Below are positions 22,327 to 34,726 of a stretch of DNA of 64,000 nt, in pieces. The position numbers and the translations under genes are program-made. The notes under the pieces were generated by a model. That model saw nothing but the letters and a program-made list of their open reading frames with translations. It did not search any database and had not been told where the DNA came from. How positions within the stretch are numbered: the first letter of the stretch is position 1; every line of letters starts with the position of its first letter. The stretch comes from Siderastrea radians. Its lineage: Eukaryota; Cnidaria; Anthozoa; Scleractinia; Rhizangiidae. The stretch spans positions 23,932,733 through 23,996,732 of the forward strand of contig OZ024895.1 in NCBI GenBank assembly GCA_964017195.1, written 5' to 3'.

Positions 22327-22460
22327 ACATGTTGTGGTTTAATTTTATCCTTGGTTCAATTTTTACTTTCCTTTGTTTTATACTCATTATCATACATAAC
22401 CATGCACAAAAACAAAGGAAAATAAAAATTGAACCAAGGATAAAATTGAACTACAACATA
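22327..22460. mobile_element. short inverted-repeat element
   Basis: Left arm about 22327-22376 (ATGTTGTGGTTTAATTTTAT, TTTACTTTCCTTTGTTTT) and right arm about 22409-22460 are reverse complements with a 30-bp loop. Confidence 0.85.
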
Positions 22461-25180
22461 CACACAGTGCACTGCAGATCCACCTTAACAACCTTACCGA
22501 ACTTCTGTGGAGAAGAGAGTTCCGGTATGGTGTTGCTCTCTGAACACAAACGAACAAACAAATAAGGGAACCCCTAGAAGAATGAAAGCTGAGTTCTTTT
22601 GTGGTCATGGCCTGTATTTATTTAACCCGAATAGGCACCAAAGCAACACTTTTACTGAAATTTTAAAAGTATATTGCAATCAAATTGTGTAGGGTCAAAT
22701 TCATGAAAAAGCAAGGTACCACCTAGGCTCAGTCTCCTGCCGTGAGTGTCTCGATACGCCCGCGATTCTCTCCACCAGGTGGCACTGCCATGAATATCTA
22801 CCTTATTCAGTTTACACTCTAGAAGAACGCTGACTTACACAGCTTCATTTGTGAGCGCTTTAACATTCAAGATCTTAAGTGGTACCCAAATATGTAATCT
22901 CTGACGATTGAGTGACGAAGGAACGAATTAGGCAGAAATTAATTTTGTTACGGTACAATAAAGAGGCTCGGGTTGGAACGTTTAGTGACTACTAAGTCTA
23001 CTAAGGATTTGAGCAACAAATATTTATCATCGTCGGTCAGCTGTTTCCTGTTCCGGCTGCCTTTTAATTTTCCGTTTGTTTGTTTCTTTTTTATTTATTT
23101 ATTTATTTTGGAACATGTAATCATGGTTATTGTATATCTTCCCTAAAGACCCTTCTTCGTTTAAAGCTGTAATGTTAAAATACTATTTTGCTGCTCTAGA
23201 TAATTATGACTGTGATAACCCCAGTACCTTTAAAACCATATGTGATAAATGTAACCGTTCTCGTAGCCTTGTTCGTCTTGTAACGTGTTGTCGTTAAGTA
23301 TCTCTTCATTTTAGTTTATTTTAAAGTTTTTTTTTTATTTAAATCAGGCCCACAGTAATTGGCGACCAGCTGTTGTGGTTACCCTGCCGTGTTCATCCAA
23401 GTTCTGTGTTTTGCTTTGTTTATTGTGTTAGTTTTTTTTGTTTGCTTTTTTTTGTGACGAAGCTAATAAAATAAAAATAAAAGACCAGTGTCACTGCATT
23501 AAAAGGGGAATACGTTTCCACATTTCTGGCCACATCTAAAGGGTGTTTTTTATTGACTTTTCGTATCTCGAGTGGTACGACACTACAGCTTTTCATGTCC
23601 TGCACGTAATTCAGTAACCTTTTGACACTGCCTAGTTTAGGTTGCTTAGGTTAACTAACGTTCTATTAGGATTCATTGTGATCGGATAACTGACTGACTC
23701 GTCCTAAATAAACAATTTCACGTGGAAAATCTCTTGGTGAGGGAGTCAGAAGTTTTTATACATATAATAATTACCCCTAAAGGGACCAACTAATAGCAAC
23801 GTGACCCTCATTTTGAAAGCGATCATATATCGCTTTACTGCAGACGGTCAGAGCGGTTATTTTGTCCCGTTTGTGTGATGTCGTGTCCGTACGTCATGTA
23901 AGCCTCCATGGATTGTCCCGAGATAGGAAATGGCAACAACACATTTGCACACCGTTTATACCCTTTTATTATTCAACAAATTGTCGCTATGCCCATATAT
24001 GGTAAGGAAGCCCTCAATATCTGTCATCCGTACATGACAGATATCCTGCGATATACGTAATTGACCATATTTGGAAGTGCACTGCAGAGTTTCTTTCATT
24101 GCTTGTTTGGCGGCCATTTTGAAAAGCGAGGCAGTTTTAGCAGTGTTCTCCGCAAATTTTAACTCCCTGGAAGAAACTTTCCACGATTAAATGCTCTCAA
24201 GAAGTCAACAAGTATTTGCTTCAGCTCACAAAGATATCCAGAGGTTGACTTGGAATTTTCATAATGAGAACTCAACCAAGAAACTGCTATTGCGAACGAA
24301 GCAGCAGACTTACTCACGGAAAGTTGAAAAGTTGAAAAGATTTTAATTCACAGGAAGAGGACTTATTCTCGGTAAGGTAGCAATATATTTTTTTACTTTG
24401 TCTTGTCATTTCCAGGCATGAGTTTGTAAATAAGTCTTTTTAAGTGAACGGTAGTAAACTTCGATTTCTTGAAGTTCTGTTTTGATTTTCATTATGTGTT
24501 GCTAGCTTTTAGCGTTTTCATCGTAGAACCATAGTTTTTCTCGTTCTGAAAATGGTAGTCGATGAGAATTTGTTGAATAATAAAACAATTATCTTGCTCA
24601 ATCTTGCGGAATATCCCCTGATTTAGCCAACTCGGCCTACGGCCTCGTCGGCTAAGTATCAGGTGATATTCCGCGCGATTTCGCAGGATAATTGTTAAGT
24701 ATATCCCGTATACCCTTGTACACCCTGTATCCAAAAGACCCCATAATTATGCGTTCAAACCCTTTCATTTAACCCTTTGCAATTAATCCTATGTTACTTA
24801 GGAAACGCGATCGCTTTCTGCACGCATTGCGTGCCTATTTTTTAACTCTTGAAGACGCGTAGCGTTGAAACGTGTTCTAGGAAGGGGGCGAAATCGGTCG
24901 GTCGATCCGCCGTTGGCAATTCCGCTGACCAGTGCAGAAGGCCTGCGATATCACAACAATTCTTAATACTGCGGACGAATAGCCGTGCGCGAGACCATTT
25001 TCCGACCACTTTTATTTCCAGTTCCTAATGATGGGAGAAATAAATTCTGACGAAAGCCGTGCAGAACTTGGTTATTACATCAAGGTAAACTAATAACTAA
25101 CCAACCAAACTATTGCTGATGTTGAAGTGCGTCTGATGCACACTACAACATTTGAAGGCCGGTATACGCTACAAAAATCA
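22461..25180. other. intergenic, no gene seen
   Basis: No open frame with a recognisable domain. Small features are a T-rich microsatellite (ATTT)n near 23090-23106, and a 25-30 bp inverted pair containing TTATTATTCAACAAATT at about 23955-23985 and 24560-24590 that may bound a degenerate element. A GCCTACGGCCTCGTCGGC dyad lies near 24630-24652. Confidence 0.5.
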
Positions 25181-25185
25181 ACTAA

Positions 25186-25270
25186 TTTCAGGAGCCATAA
25201 TCGGGGATGGAGACCGTAACTAAGTGCTTTTTTAAGTAGACAAATGTGCTATTTTTAGAAAAAATTGCGC
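25186..25270 (+). repeat. stray copy of a LINE 3'-UTR-like sequence
   Basis: GGAGCCATAATCGGGGATGG, GGAGACCGTAA, GACAAATGTGCTATTTTT and AAAAAATTGCGCC match, in opposite orientation, the sequence at 27385-27501 just downstream of a reverse-transcriptase stop codon. Confidence 0.7.
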
Positions 25271-26929
25271 CATCGCGCGTGACACATGTGCGTATGTGTT
25301 GCGAGGACTCCGCGCAGAGAAAAACAAACAAAATGGCGTCGGAAATTACCTTTGTTGGAGATGAACAAATTCAATTTCTGTCATCAGTGTCACTTCCTAA
25401 TTTGAGGCAAACCCTTGGAGAGAATTTCTGGATAGTGACTCTGGATATGAGGATTATACAAGTGATTCCGATGATGGCAGTGAGAATATTTTAGAAAAAT
25501 CCTGTGGCGAAGATGTGTCGGACATGTTGGACGAGGATTTCCCCGTTAGACGGAAGAAACGTTTTACAGGCAAAAAAGGCGTCGAACTACGAAAAAATCA
25601 GTTGAAGGCGAATCAGGCAGGAAAAGGGAAAATACATCTCGAAAATATATTTCCTCTAAGGACGTACAGAGATTGAAGGGCAGCCGTAAGACTTTAAAAT
25701 GATTTTCCAAGCACGTTGTGAAGAAAAGTAACGCACTGATAAATCGTTGTCACTTTTTCCACTGCAAGAAAAATAGTAACATATATTCGAATACCGAATC
25801 AGTAAAGAAAACTTTTGTCAAGATTTCTCGGCGTATGTTTTCTGAAATAATGCCCGCCTTTACGGAAATGTTTATAATGAAGACAAAGAATAGTGAAAAG
25901 TGCGCTTTGTTTTCAAGCAAATGCTCTCGCAGTGCGTTATCAATCGTCGACAAAATAGAGAACTGGAAAAACACTAAGAAAAAACTACTTCCGTCGATGA
26001 GAAGGAGAAAGATGAAGTGAAACTTCATGCTGCCCTGCACTGAATATTACTTTCTGGGCAATTTACGAACCTAGAAGGGGTACATAGCGCAGTGGACGTG
26101 GCAAGGGTTTCAACTACAGAGTGAGTTTAATTTTTTTTCTCCGCCCGCAACCCGGCGAGAAAAATCACTTTGTATCGAAGCAAAATTAAGGAGAAATTAC
26201 TACTGAACGTCACTGAGACACAAATCTAAGTTGTTTCAGAGTGCATGATTTCTTAGGATGAAAAGAAACTGTAGAAATAGAATTTTAAGCATTTAGCGCT
26301 GTGTTTACAATTTCTTTCATCGTCAAGGCAATCACTCGTTCTTAAAATTGCACAAACAGTAGGTTTTACACGGAAGGCTTTGACTCCGAAATATCGAGAC
26401 AAGACAAAATAAGGCACAGTAAAATGGGAAAGAAGCATTTAATAAAAATTGTCACACTTCTCATGGCGAGTCAGTAAAAAAATCATGCAGCAGTCTGAAC
26501 AACAAGCATTGAACAAATTCAGTACCAGAAAAGGCGACATTTTTTGGCTATACCACGCAAAATTGACACTGGTTTACGTATACTTGTTGTGGCTCTATCT
26601 GTGTTCCCGGGCTTGAGCAGCTCCAGACATTTAGACACATATCGGATGCCATGTAAAATACGTTGGATCGCTTTCACAGTTGTTTGAGTGTTTTTTTTAC
26701 CATTCCGTCGACGGGCTCTAAACTGAGAACAACTGCGTTTTGTGGTTTGGGTTTAAAAAGTAAGATGGTGAATTCTAATGTTCCTCACCTCCGTAGTCTT
26801 GTTTCAGTGAGCTGCATAGAAATTATCGTTCAAGTTTAATTATTAATTCTGTCTTCAGTTGGATCAAACAAACACATGATGGCTGACTGTTGTCAGCGTT
26901 GTGCGAACGGAGCGATTTCAAACTCGTTC
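25271..26929 (+). other. decayed open-frame remnants, unidentified
   Basis: A frame starting near 25333 (MASEITFVGDEQIQFLSSVS) shifts near 25420 into an acidic segment reading GYEDYTSDSDDGSENILEKS that continues to about 25670, followed by a Lys/Arg-rich 100-codon frame (25718-26020). The acidic-then-basic order resembles the N-terminus of some transposon proteins, but no family can be named. The rest to 26929 shows nothing. Confidence 0.3.
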
Positions 26930-27160
26930 ATTTGAACTCCAGCAGCCATAACGGTGAGATCGAACAGCTTCAATCCGCTTTGAACGACGATTACAACAAT
27001 TTTTAGGAAAAATCAAACACGTACCACATTTCAGAGCCCATAATTGGAAGATTTTTTCCAAACCTTGTGCTTGTACGTTCACTTCGGAGCAGTTTCATTG
27101 ATTCATTCAGCTCCGCAAAGAAACGCTGCAACACTTCGTAGGGTTTTGCGGCCTTTTTCG
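26930..27160 (+). repeat. dispersed repeat, copy B
   Basis: Reverse-complement homologue of 16470-16720, including CAGCTTCAATCCGCTTT, CACTTCGGAGCAGTTTCATT and AAAGAAACGCTGCAACACTTC. Confidence 0.75.
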
Positions 27161-27384
27161 GTCAGTCATTTGATCGCGATCGATTCTTTTTCCCTTTTAT
27201 CTCGAAGTTTCTCTCTCTTTTTTTCTCTTTCTTGATTTTATAGCAATTAATGATTGCGTTTTTAATAATTAAAACAATTATGTACTCGGGCATACTGGAT
27301 ATCAAATAATTATAGCCATCTTGGTCATATCCAGCACGCCCTCGTTGTACGCAAATTTGCGTGTAGCCACGCGCATACACGCGC

Positions 27385-27715
27385 GTTTATGACGTTGAGG
27401 GTGGCGCAATTTTTTCTTAAAATAGCACATTTGTCTTTTTCGATGGGGCCGCGTGGACCCCGCGCTTACGGTCTCCGTCCCCGATTATGGCTCCTGCTAG
27501 TTTACATGATTGCCGTGTGGGAGCCTAAAGATGAAAAGTAAGCTTTTGCCTTCTTTTTGAAAGCCCCCAGGGAGTTACATTCTCTAAGAGCCTGTGGTAG
27601 AGAATTCCATAGCGCAGCACCACTATAAGAGAAGCTGCGCTTCAGGTACTCTGTTCTAGGCTTAGGTAATATATGTTTGTCGAGTTTCTTGGAGGTATAG
27701 TTTGTTGGAGGTCAC
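27385..27715 (-). mobile_element. non-LTR retrotransposon 3' end with RT C-terminus and 3' UTR
   Basis: The minus-strand frame from about 27715 to the TAA at 27502-27504 reads KKLDKHILPKPRTEYLKRSF then SYSGAALWNSLPQALRECNS and FKKKAKAYF. This is the standard C-terminal block of LINE reverse-transcriptase ORFs. The following 27385-27501 is its 3' UTR, also found at 25186-25270. The element is 5' truncated. Confidence 0.8.
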
Positions 27716-28087
27716 AGTTAATGTGGCAGATGGCACATTTAGCGACTTTTGATAAGAACTGATAACAACAATAGTTGAATTTTTTTACTAATTGGTTTTG
27801 GATATGTGTCAGGAAGAGGGTATATATTGAACAACCATGAATTGTTTATTCTAATCGCGAGTGTGGCGAACGTAAGAGAAGAGATCCAGTTCAAACGTTA
27901 GCAGCCAAATCAAGTCAAAGATGAATCTGGCCCAAAGATCGGTTTCAGTTCACAAACTATCTCCAATGAAGCAAGGTCTGAAAATTCAAAGCTGCGAGAA
28001 TAGCAGGAAAAAAACTATTTGTCTTCACGAGTTGCTTCACAGGTAGCCTGCAACGCAGACGAAAATTTTGGGGGCGAGCTAACGCTA

Positions 28088-28250
28088 TATATAGCCGCCA
28101 TCTTGGATTTTAAAAGAAGAGGAATTGAAGATTAGGAAGAGTAGAAAGAGCAACCAAGGGGGAGGGGATTAGGCTGAAAGGAAAAGGAGGGGGGGGAGGG
28201 TCCTCTCCCCAGCTCCCTAAGATTTTACAAATCCAACATGGCGGCTACAA
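28088..28250. mobile_element. possible short inverted-repeat element
   Basis: TAGCCGCCATCTTGGATTTT at about 28092 is mirrored by AAATCCAACATGGCGGCTA at 28228-28247. The interior is purine-rich with a G-run near 28190. Confidence 0.55.
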
Positions 28251-28947
28251 TGAACCGAGATTTTGATTTTGGTCATTTTGGCACTCACGGTCCCCGGAAA
28301 ACGCTTTCTTGATTTTTTTATAGTTTCGCCGTGTACGCGTGCAGGAAATGCACTGAGGAGCCACCATGAAACAAGTTCTTCTCATGACAGCTGCCCTTAC
28401 CTTTTCCGCTTTAGCACAGATGAAGATTGGCCACTTACAGCATTTAAATTATTCTAGAATTAGCTTATGAACGTGAAAGATAAAAAGCTATTTTGCATAA
28501 TGACTGATCATACATGTCTCCATTTTCGCAGAACTGACAAGTTTAATTTTACTTTTCGAGTCATCCATTTGAAACGTGACTTGAATCTAAATATCACTTT
28601 CTTAAACGGGAAGTTGTTTTATTTCATCTTCCGGACGTCTTAATTTTTTTTTACCCAATAGGAAATCGAGAAAATCGCAGGTCAGCAGCTGTCGCTGAAT
28701 CAGTTTACATGATGTCTGTCTTTACAGACATGTCAAATAAACGGAATACAACAGCTCGCGGAACACCAAAAGCTGACCAAAGGAAACTTATTGCCTTCAG
28801 AGTTCGGTCCACTGTACAGACGATCAGGTTTTTTAATCACTGTGATATTCGGTCGGGTTAAAGGCTACTTTCACGTCGCAAAAATTCCTGATCACCATGT
28901 GAGCGTTTGTGCGGAGCTGTGCTTTTATGGTTGATTGCCACTGAAAG

Positions 28948-31900
28948 ATGTTTTACTCTCAAGCTCTCGCGTTGATTCTCGCTGGTGAGTGAACCCATTT
29001 ATTTCCCGTTAAATAAGCTTAGACGGTATATGTGAAGTTTTCGATCTTATAGTATAAAGCGGTAAGTTTGTCTCGCCGCTATATACAACTGATTCGGCGT
29101 TTGAAACTGAGCAAGGGAAATTATGAGTGTGATTGCCAAATATTATCTTAGTCTCCATTAGCCGTCGAACTGTTTGAGTTAACGCGGGAGTCTTCAAATT
29201 TAGATATATTTAAGTTTCATTCTTTCTTTTTTTTCCCTTTTCGTACGTGTTTGCAGTACATAGATCAACTTAGCCAGCGAATTTTATTTTGCATTAGAAG
29301 TCCTTTAAAAATATTGGAAGAGGAGATTTACTGTTTTCCTTTAATTCTGACATATCAATTTTCTGTCAGTATTTGTGCGAGATTGGCAAGAATATTTGTA
29401 GAGCTTTACTTAAAAGATAGAAATATATGTTTTTTGCTTAAAGGTGTTTGTACAGTGGGTTAGCTCTAGTTATAAAATTTGTTTTTTTCATTATCGCCAT
29501 AAAGAAATTTGAATTTTTTTTTTAATTTGAAAGGGAGAATTACCATATGGGTTCAATATCAGTCCGCAGTTACTGCGAAACGTTGGCGCCGCAGAATATT
29601 CCAAAACTGCCTCAATAGATTCGAAGAGAACCCGACATTCTGTTTTTTTTTAAACGTCTAAAAAAGGGAAGATTTTATTCAGTATTGTCACTAAACTTAT
29701 GCTTTTAAAAGCCGGCATGTACATAATCTTCGCGACTTTTTATTATCTGACCAATTGTCGAGCTAGACACGTACTATTGTATTAGAAAGGCTGAAGCAGC
29801 CAGCTTTTAGGCAAATTGATCTTACTGGTATCGAGTACTGATTCACAAAGGTGAGAAATTTATTAATGTACAAATCAGTTGATTTTTTTGGCTTTGACTA
29901 CACAATAAATGCAACAAGCTAAAATGGTCATTTTGTTTTCTTGGAGGAAGTTTTAAGGGTACACTAGACGAAGAAGGGGTCCGTACGTCTTTGAAAAATT
30001 CGAAAATATCAGTAGCGGATAGCTTGTTGCTGTGTATTTTGGATAAAGAAATAAAAAATCCAAAACCTTCTTTTTTTTCGGTGAAGCTATAACGAATGTT
30101 TTGTTTTCCGTGACTATCCTCAAAGGTGTTATCAACTGGGTCTTCCAATTACCCCCCCAAGCATTTAATCGCGCGTGAGACCAGACGTTTCCAGCTGTCA
30201 GGAAGCGTATTTCATGACATGAATTCATGTTTTTCTGAAATCGCTCTCTGTTTTAGAATATTTTCGTCTGGAGGTGAAAAAAAAGTCACCATAGTTGCCC
30301 CAAAATACCAAAAAAAAAAAAACAAACAAAAAAACAAAAAAACAAAAACAGATATACATTCGTGTTTTACGCAGTGAAACTGAGATGTGTTTTTCCGCCG
30401 ATTTGTACATGTGAACCGGATTGAAGTTTTTCCCTTTCAGCGCCAAATCGTCCTATGAAAGGTCTTCACTTTTGGCAAGTCGAAAGAATTCCTTTTTATT
30501 TACTCTGTTGCTGAGTCAAGCAAATTATTCTCATTAATTTTTGTCCGATACTAGCAAGATATGGGCAATTCGTCTTGATAGTCGATCAGTACTCGCGCAC
30601 TGCCGAGTCAAGCAGATTGTTCGACAGCCTTGGCTTTAGCTGGCAAGTACGATCTCCTTGGAAATACCGCTTTCGTTTGTTACAAACTGTTCCTGTTCAG
30701 CCACTGTTTTTGCATTGAACTGCTTACTTGGACCAGAGCGGAAATATATCCTTTCTTCGGTTCCAAGGTGTGTCGAATATCAAGTAAAAATTTCTGTACT
30801 ACGTATCGCGTACGGACTGAAATTTTAGATATCGAACAATTCTCTGCGAAATTCAATTCAGAATCACCTACTGTGTATCACGGTCTGTCACGCAAAATTT
30901 TCGCTTTAGCTTAAAACTCTTTTTTAACCGGTGACGTCACGTTAGTGACGTCACTCGGTTTATGTAGGAGGCTAAATTTTAATTAACGATGTTTGTCTCC
31001 GCTTGTGAGGCCCGGGGGGTACCCTATGGGTTTCGGGGTGGGGGGGTTTGCCACACAGAAGAGTACCTCGCCCGGACTGTGAATTGTCTGGATTCGATCT
31101 CGATCAACTAGGACCTACTTTATTTTGCATCCAATAACCTATCGAATGCGCTGTTTTGGTGGACTTAGGTTTGGCAGGTTTTTTAACCGGCCGTCGCCAT
31201 GATGGCGACCGCCGGTTTATAAAATGGACACGGTTTTGTCGTGATGGTCAGTTGGCTTAACATACGAAGAAAGTGCTGTAAAGCTTGTGGTACGGGTACT
31301 CAAGAGCGGTACTGTCTTATATAAGACGCATGCGCATATTAGTCTTCTGAATGTTACCTTCCTATGTTTTTGTCTTTTAATTTACAGTATTTAAGATATG
31401 AACAGCGAAGGGTTGTTTAAGTTTGGGGCTTTTTGTATTTGTCTTGTATAACGCATGCGCAATTGAGTAATTGGAGTGAATGCGAAATTGGCTGTGTTGT
31501 CTGATCTAGTTAGTGGTTGTGGTGAAAATTTTTTTAGCGCAGGAGTTTTTTTTATTGGGATTGACATTTTGAGGGGTGTAAAAATGTGGGAGTCAGAATT
31601 TCGAAGGATTTGTGAATGTCAGGAGCATATCACGCTTCTGTGAATGTGATTTGCTTTGAAAGTTGCGTTTTGTATAGGGGCGGCGTAATATTGTGCTACG
31701 TGACAGGCGGTTTCCCTTGGCGTTTTATGGGGGGGGGGAGGGTGGTTTGCGAAGTGGATTGTAAGGTTTCTGATTGGCTAACTTGTATTTCGCAGCGGAC
31801 AAAAAGGACAGTTGCGTTTTGCCGGCGTGGGCAAGGAAGAGAAGGAACTGGTACTAGTATGATGATGCAATATTAGTTGATTGCACCATCAGTACATGAT

Positions 31901-34100
31901 AGTTCTTGTGAACGGAGAGAGCTGAGTGTTTATTTGAGGCAAGAAGTTGATACGAAGGAATCGTCATCAATAAGGAGATTAATTAATAAGGCAGGTGTTA
32001 CGAGTCTTTTTGCATTGAAAGAACGAAAATATCTGAATATTATCGACGGATTTGTGTGGTTTGCGTGTGGTGTTCGCTAAAGGCTACTAGCAGTCTCACT
32101 TTTCGTTCAGAGATAGTGAAGGAAAAGAAAAACAGGTGAGTGAGCGCGAAATCGATTGCGACTCGACAGGCGCGTTAGCTTTCAAAGACGTGGGCGACTT
32201 TCGTCCCCGCTCGCTTGTTTACTTTTGCAAGGGGATTACCGGGTTAGCAAACCGGATTTAAACATCACGTCATGAGATATGCCTTGACGTGCCCCATACT
32301 CTGACGATCTGCTCGAGCTCGAGTTTATCAAGCGTTATATTTTGATTCTACTGCTATGTTCACTGTTTGTATTTAAGGTCTAGGCACAACAGTAAATACT
32401 TCGTCGTCCCTGTGTGAGCATTCTCAGTTGTGGACGAATTCATATTGACATTCAACGTTTGAGTGAATTTGCGTTTTTCAGCACAAATAAAGCGATAAGA
32501 AAGATAAGCTGAGTCATCAGAGTTTAAACATTACGTCATCCAGTACCGCTATAGTCAAAATAATGTGTCACACAATCACACTTTTCGTCACGTCGGTTCG
32601 TAAAAAAAAAGAGGATCGCGCTAACATTTGTGAAACCTAGGGGTGGGGAGGGTCAGAATGGCCGGTTAAAATGCCCAATGGGCTTTCTTGTTTGCTAATG
32701 TACTTGCCCGAGGGATACAAATTTCCGAAAAAAAACATGCAGGCAAGACAACGAACTAAAGCTATTGGTGTCTTGAAGAATTTTGGAGAGAAATGCGAAA
32801 ATTCGAGATTTACAGCAAATAAATAACTTTGAATCGGTCACGTGACGGCTTACAGTGTGTTACCTTTCGCTTCGCTTAGTAAGTGTTAGGTGCAAATAAT
32901 CAAGGACGCTTATTCTCGGTCAAAACGCTTCAAATCACCCTACAAGGCCATTAAATAGCAATTAATACAACACAGAAAAAAGGTGAACCATTTATATTAT
33001 GAATTATTTCGCATTCATGGTATTTAAAGCGTCTTAGTTGCATTTTTTATACAAACTCTTATATTTTGTCGACTCATGATATATGCAAAAAGGAACAGGT
33101 TAATATATGCACTCCTCTCAAAGTGAGCTTGGGCGACCTGTGTTTTAACGTGGGTAGAAATCTAGACAATTATTATGCAAATAGGAACGCTTTGCTTCGC
33201 GATTCGTGAAGCAAAAAGACGAAAATTATTATAGCGGACTTGACTTGCAACAAGAAAACGTACCCCTTAAATTGTCGGCGTGAGTTAAGGCCAAACTCCA
33301 GCCTATAGGCACATAAATACCATACTAAAATAGAAGGAATAACTACTTGCGGTTACAAATGATTTTCCTGCAAGTTTGGGCACGATCTCGGTGGCACGTG
33401 CAGCTACATACGCAATGCGTTGTCCGCGTGACTGGGACCTAACGGCGATAATGAAGTCACGTGTTCCCCAGAAAGTCAGAAAATCTGAGATCTGAGCATT
33501 GTCGTCGGCCAAGTTTCAGCTCACTTGCCTACAAACGTGACTAGTTGTGCACATTTGTGACAAGGTAAAAAAAGAAACATCACCGGTTCTGCATGCACGG
33601 CATGCCTACGTTTTTTTTAATCTCCTACGGTTCGTGCCTTCTACATGTCTCATGAATGCATGTCTTGTTTAATGACCTGAATATAGTACATGGATATTCC
33701 TTCTTGATGTGTTAATACAACAGAATTACTCTGAGGGACCATTCCTATAATCGATTATTTCTTTATGGATACCCATTCGAATCAGTTTTAGTCAAATCAA
33801 TAGTATTCAAAATCTCCCTTTTGCGAACTTATGACATCTGACATCTTGTTTGAATCTTGTGTCTGCGTGAAACACTCCCTGGCTTCGTTGACCGCCGTGA
33901 ACAACACAAAGTATGGATCAGACTCATTCACTATGTAACTAATTAAACTGATTATTCGTATAAGCGACCATCCTCCGTCAGAGATCGTCTGCTCAAGGTG
34001 TCAGATATCGCCTGCTCGGCTTAATCCTCAAGGTGTTTGTTCACCAGAGAGTCTCTTTAGAATTACTAGAAAAATCTATATTATTATTATATTATTATTA

Positions 34101-34133
<33 letters not shown>

Positions 34134-34694
34134 TGTTTGTTTGTTTGTTTGTTTTTTTTTCATTCTTTTTCGTTTTTCCTTTTAGTGTTCTTAAAAGTTC
34201 ATTTTTCGGAATGCAAATTCCGTTGCAAAATCTCCGAGGGTGACAAACAACTCACTCCACACCCGTTTAGTGCACTTGTGGTTCTTAACTGCTCGTTCTA
34301 TGGCGCTTATGTGGATGCTATCAACTGGACAAGAAATGGACAGCCAGTGGAGGATGAACACATACAAGCGGACCCACAGGTCAACAAAATGTGGTCTGCA
34401 GTGGTTCTTCCTAACGTTACCCGTCAACAAGACGTCGGAAGCCGGTTTAAGTGTGTAGCGAAGCATGGGCAGGAAGAGACTTCGTGCTCCGCTGTACCAA
34501 GTAAGCTTTCTTTATTCTTCCGTTCATTCATGTTCGTTCGTTGGTATATGTGTCTATATACCCATCCATCCATCCATCCATCCATCCATCATCCAGTCAG
34601 TCAGTCAGTCAGTCAGTCAGTCAGTCAGTCAGTCAGTCAGTCAGTCACTCATTCATGCGTGCATGCATGCATTCATTCATTCATTCATTCATTC

Positions 34695-34726
<32 letters not shown>

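Noticed and set aside
25186..27510. A 2.3 kb DNA transposon with inverted ends
   Set aside because: The right repeat is the 3' UTR of a non-LTR retrotransposon directly after its RT stop codon, so opposed LINE tails are a better explanation.
33303..33512. A 69-codon minus-strand open frame within the receptor intron
   Set aside because: No recognisable domain, no splice context and no repeat in the window. Considered chance.
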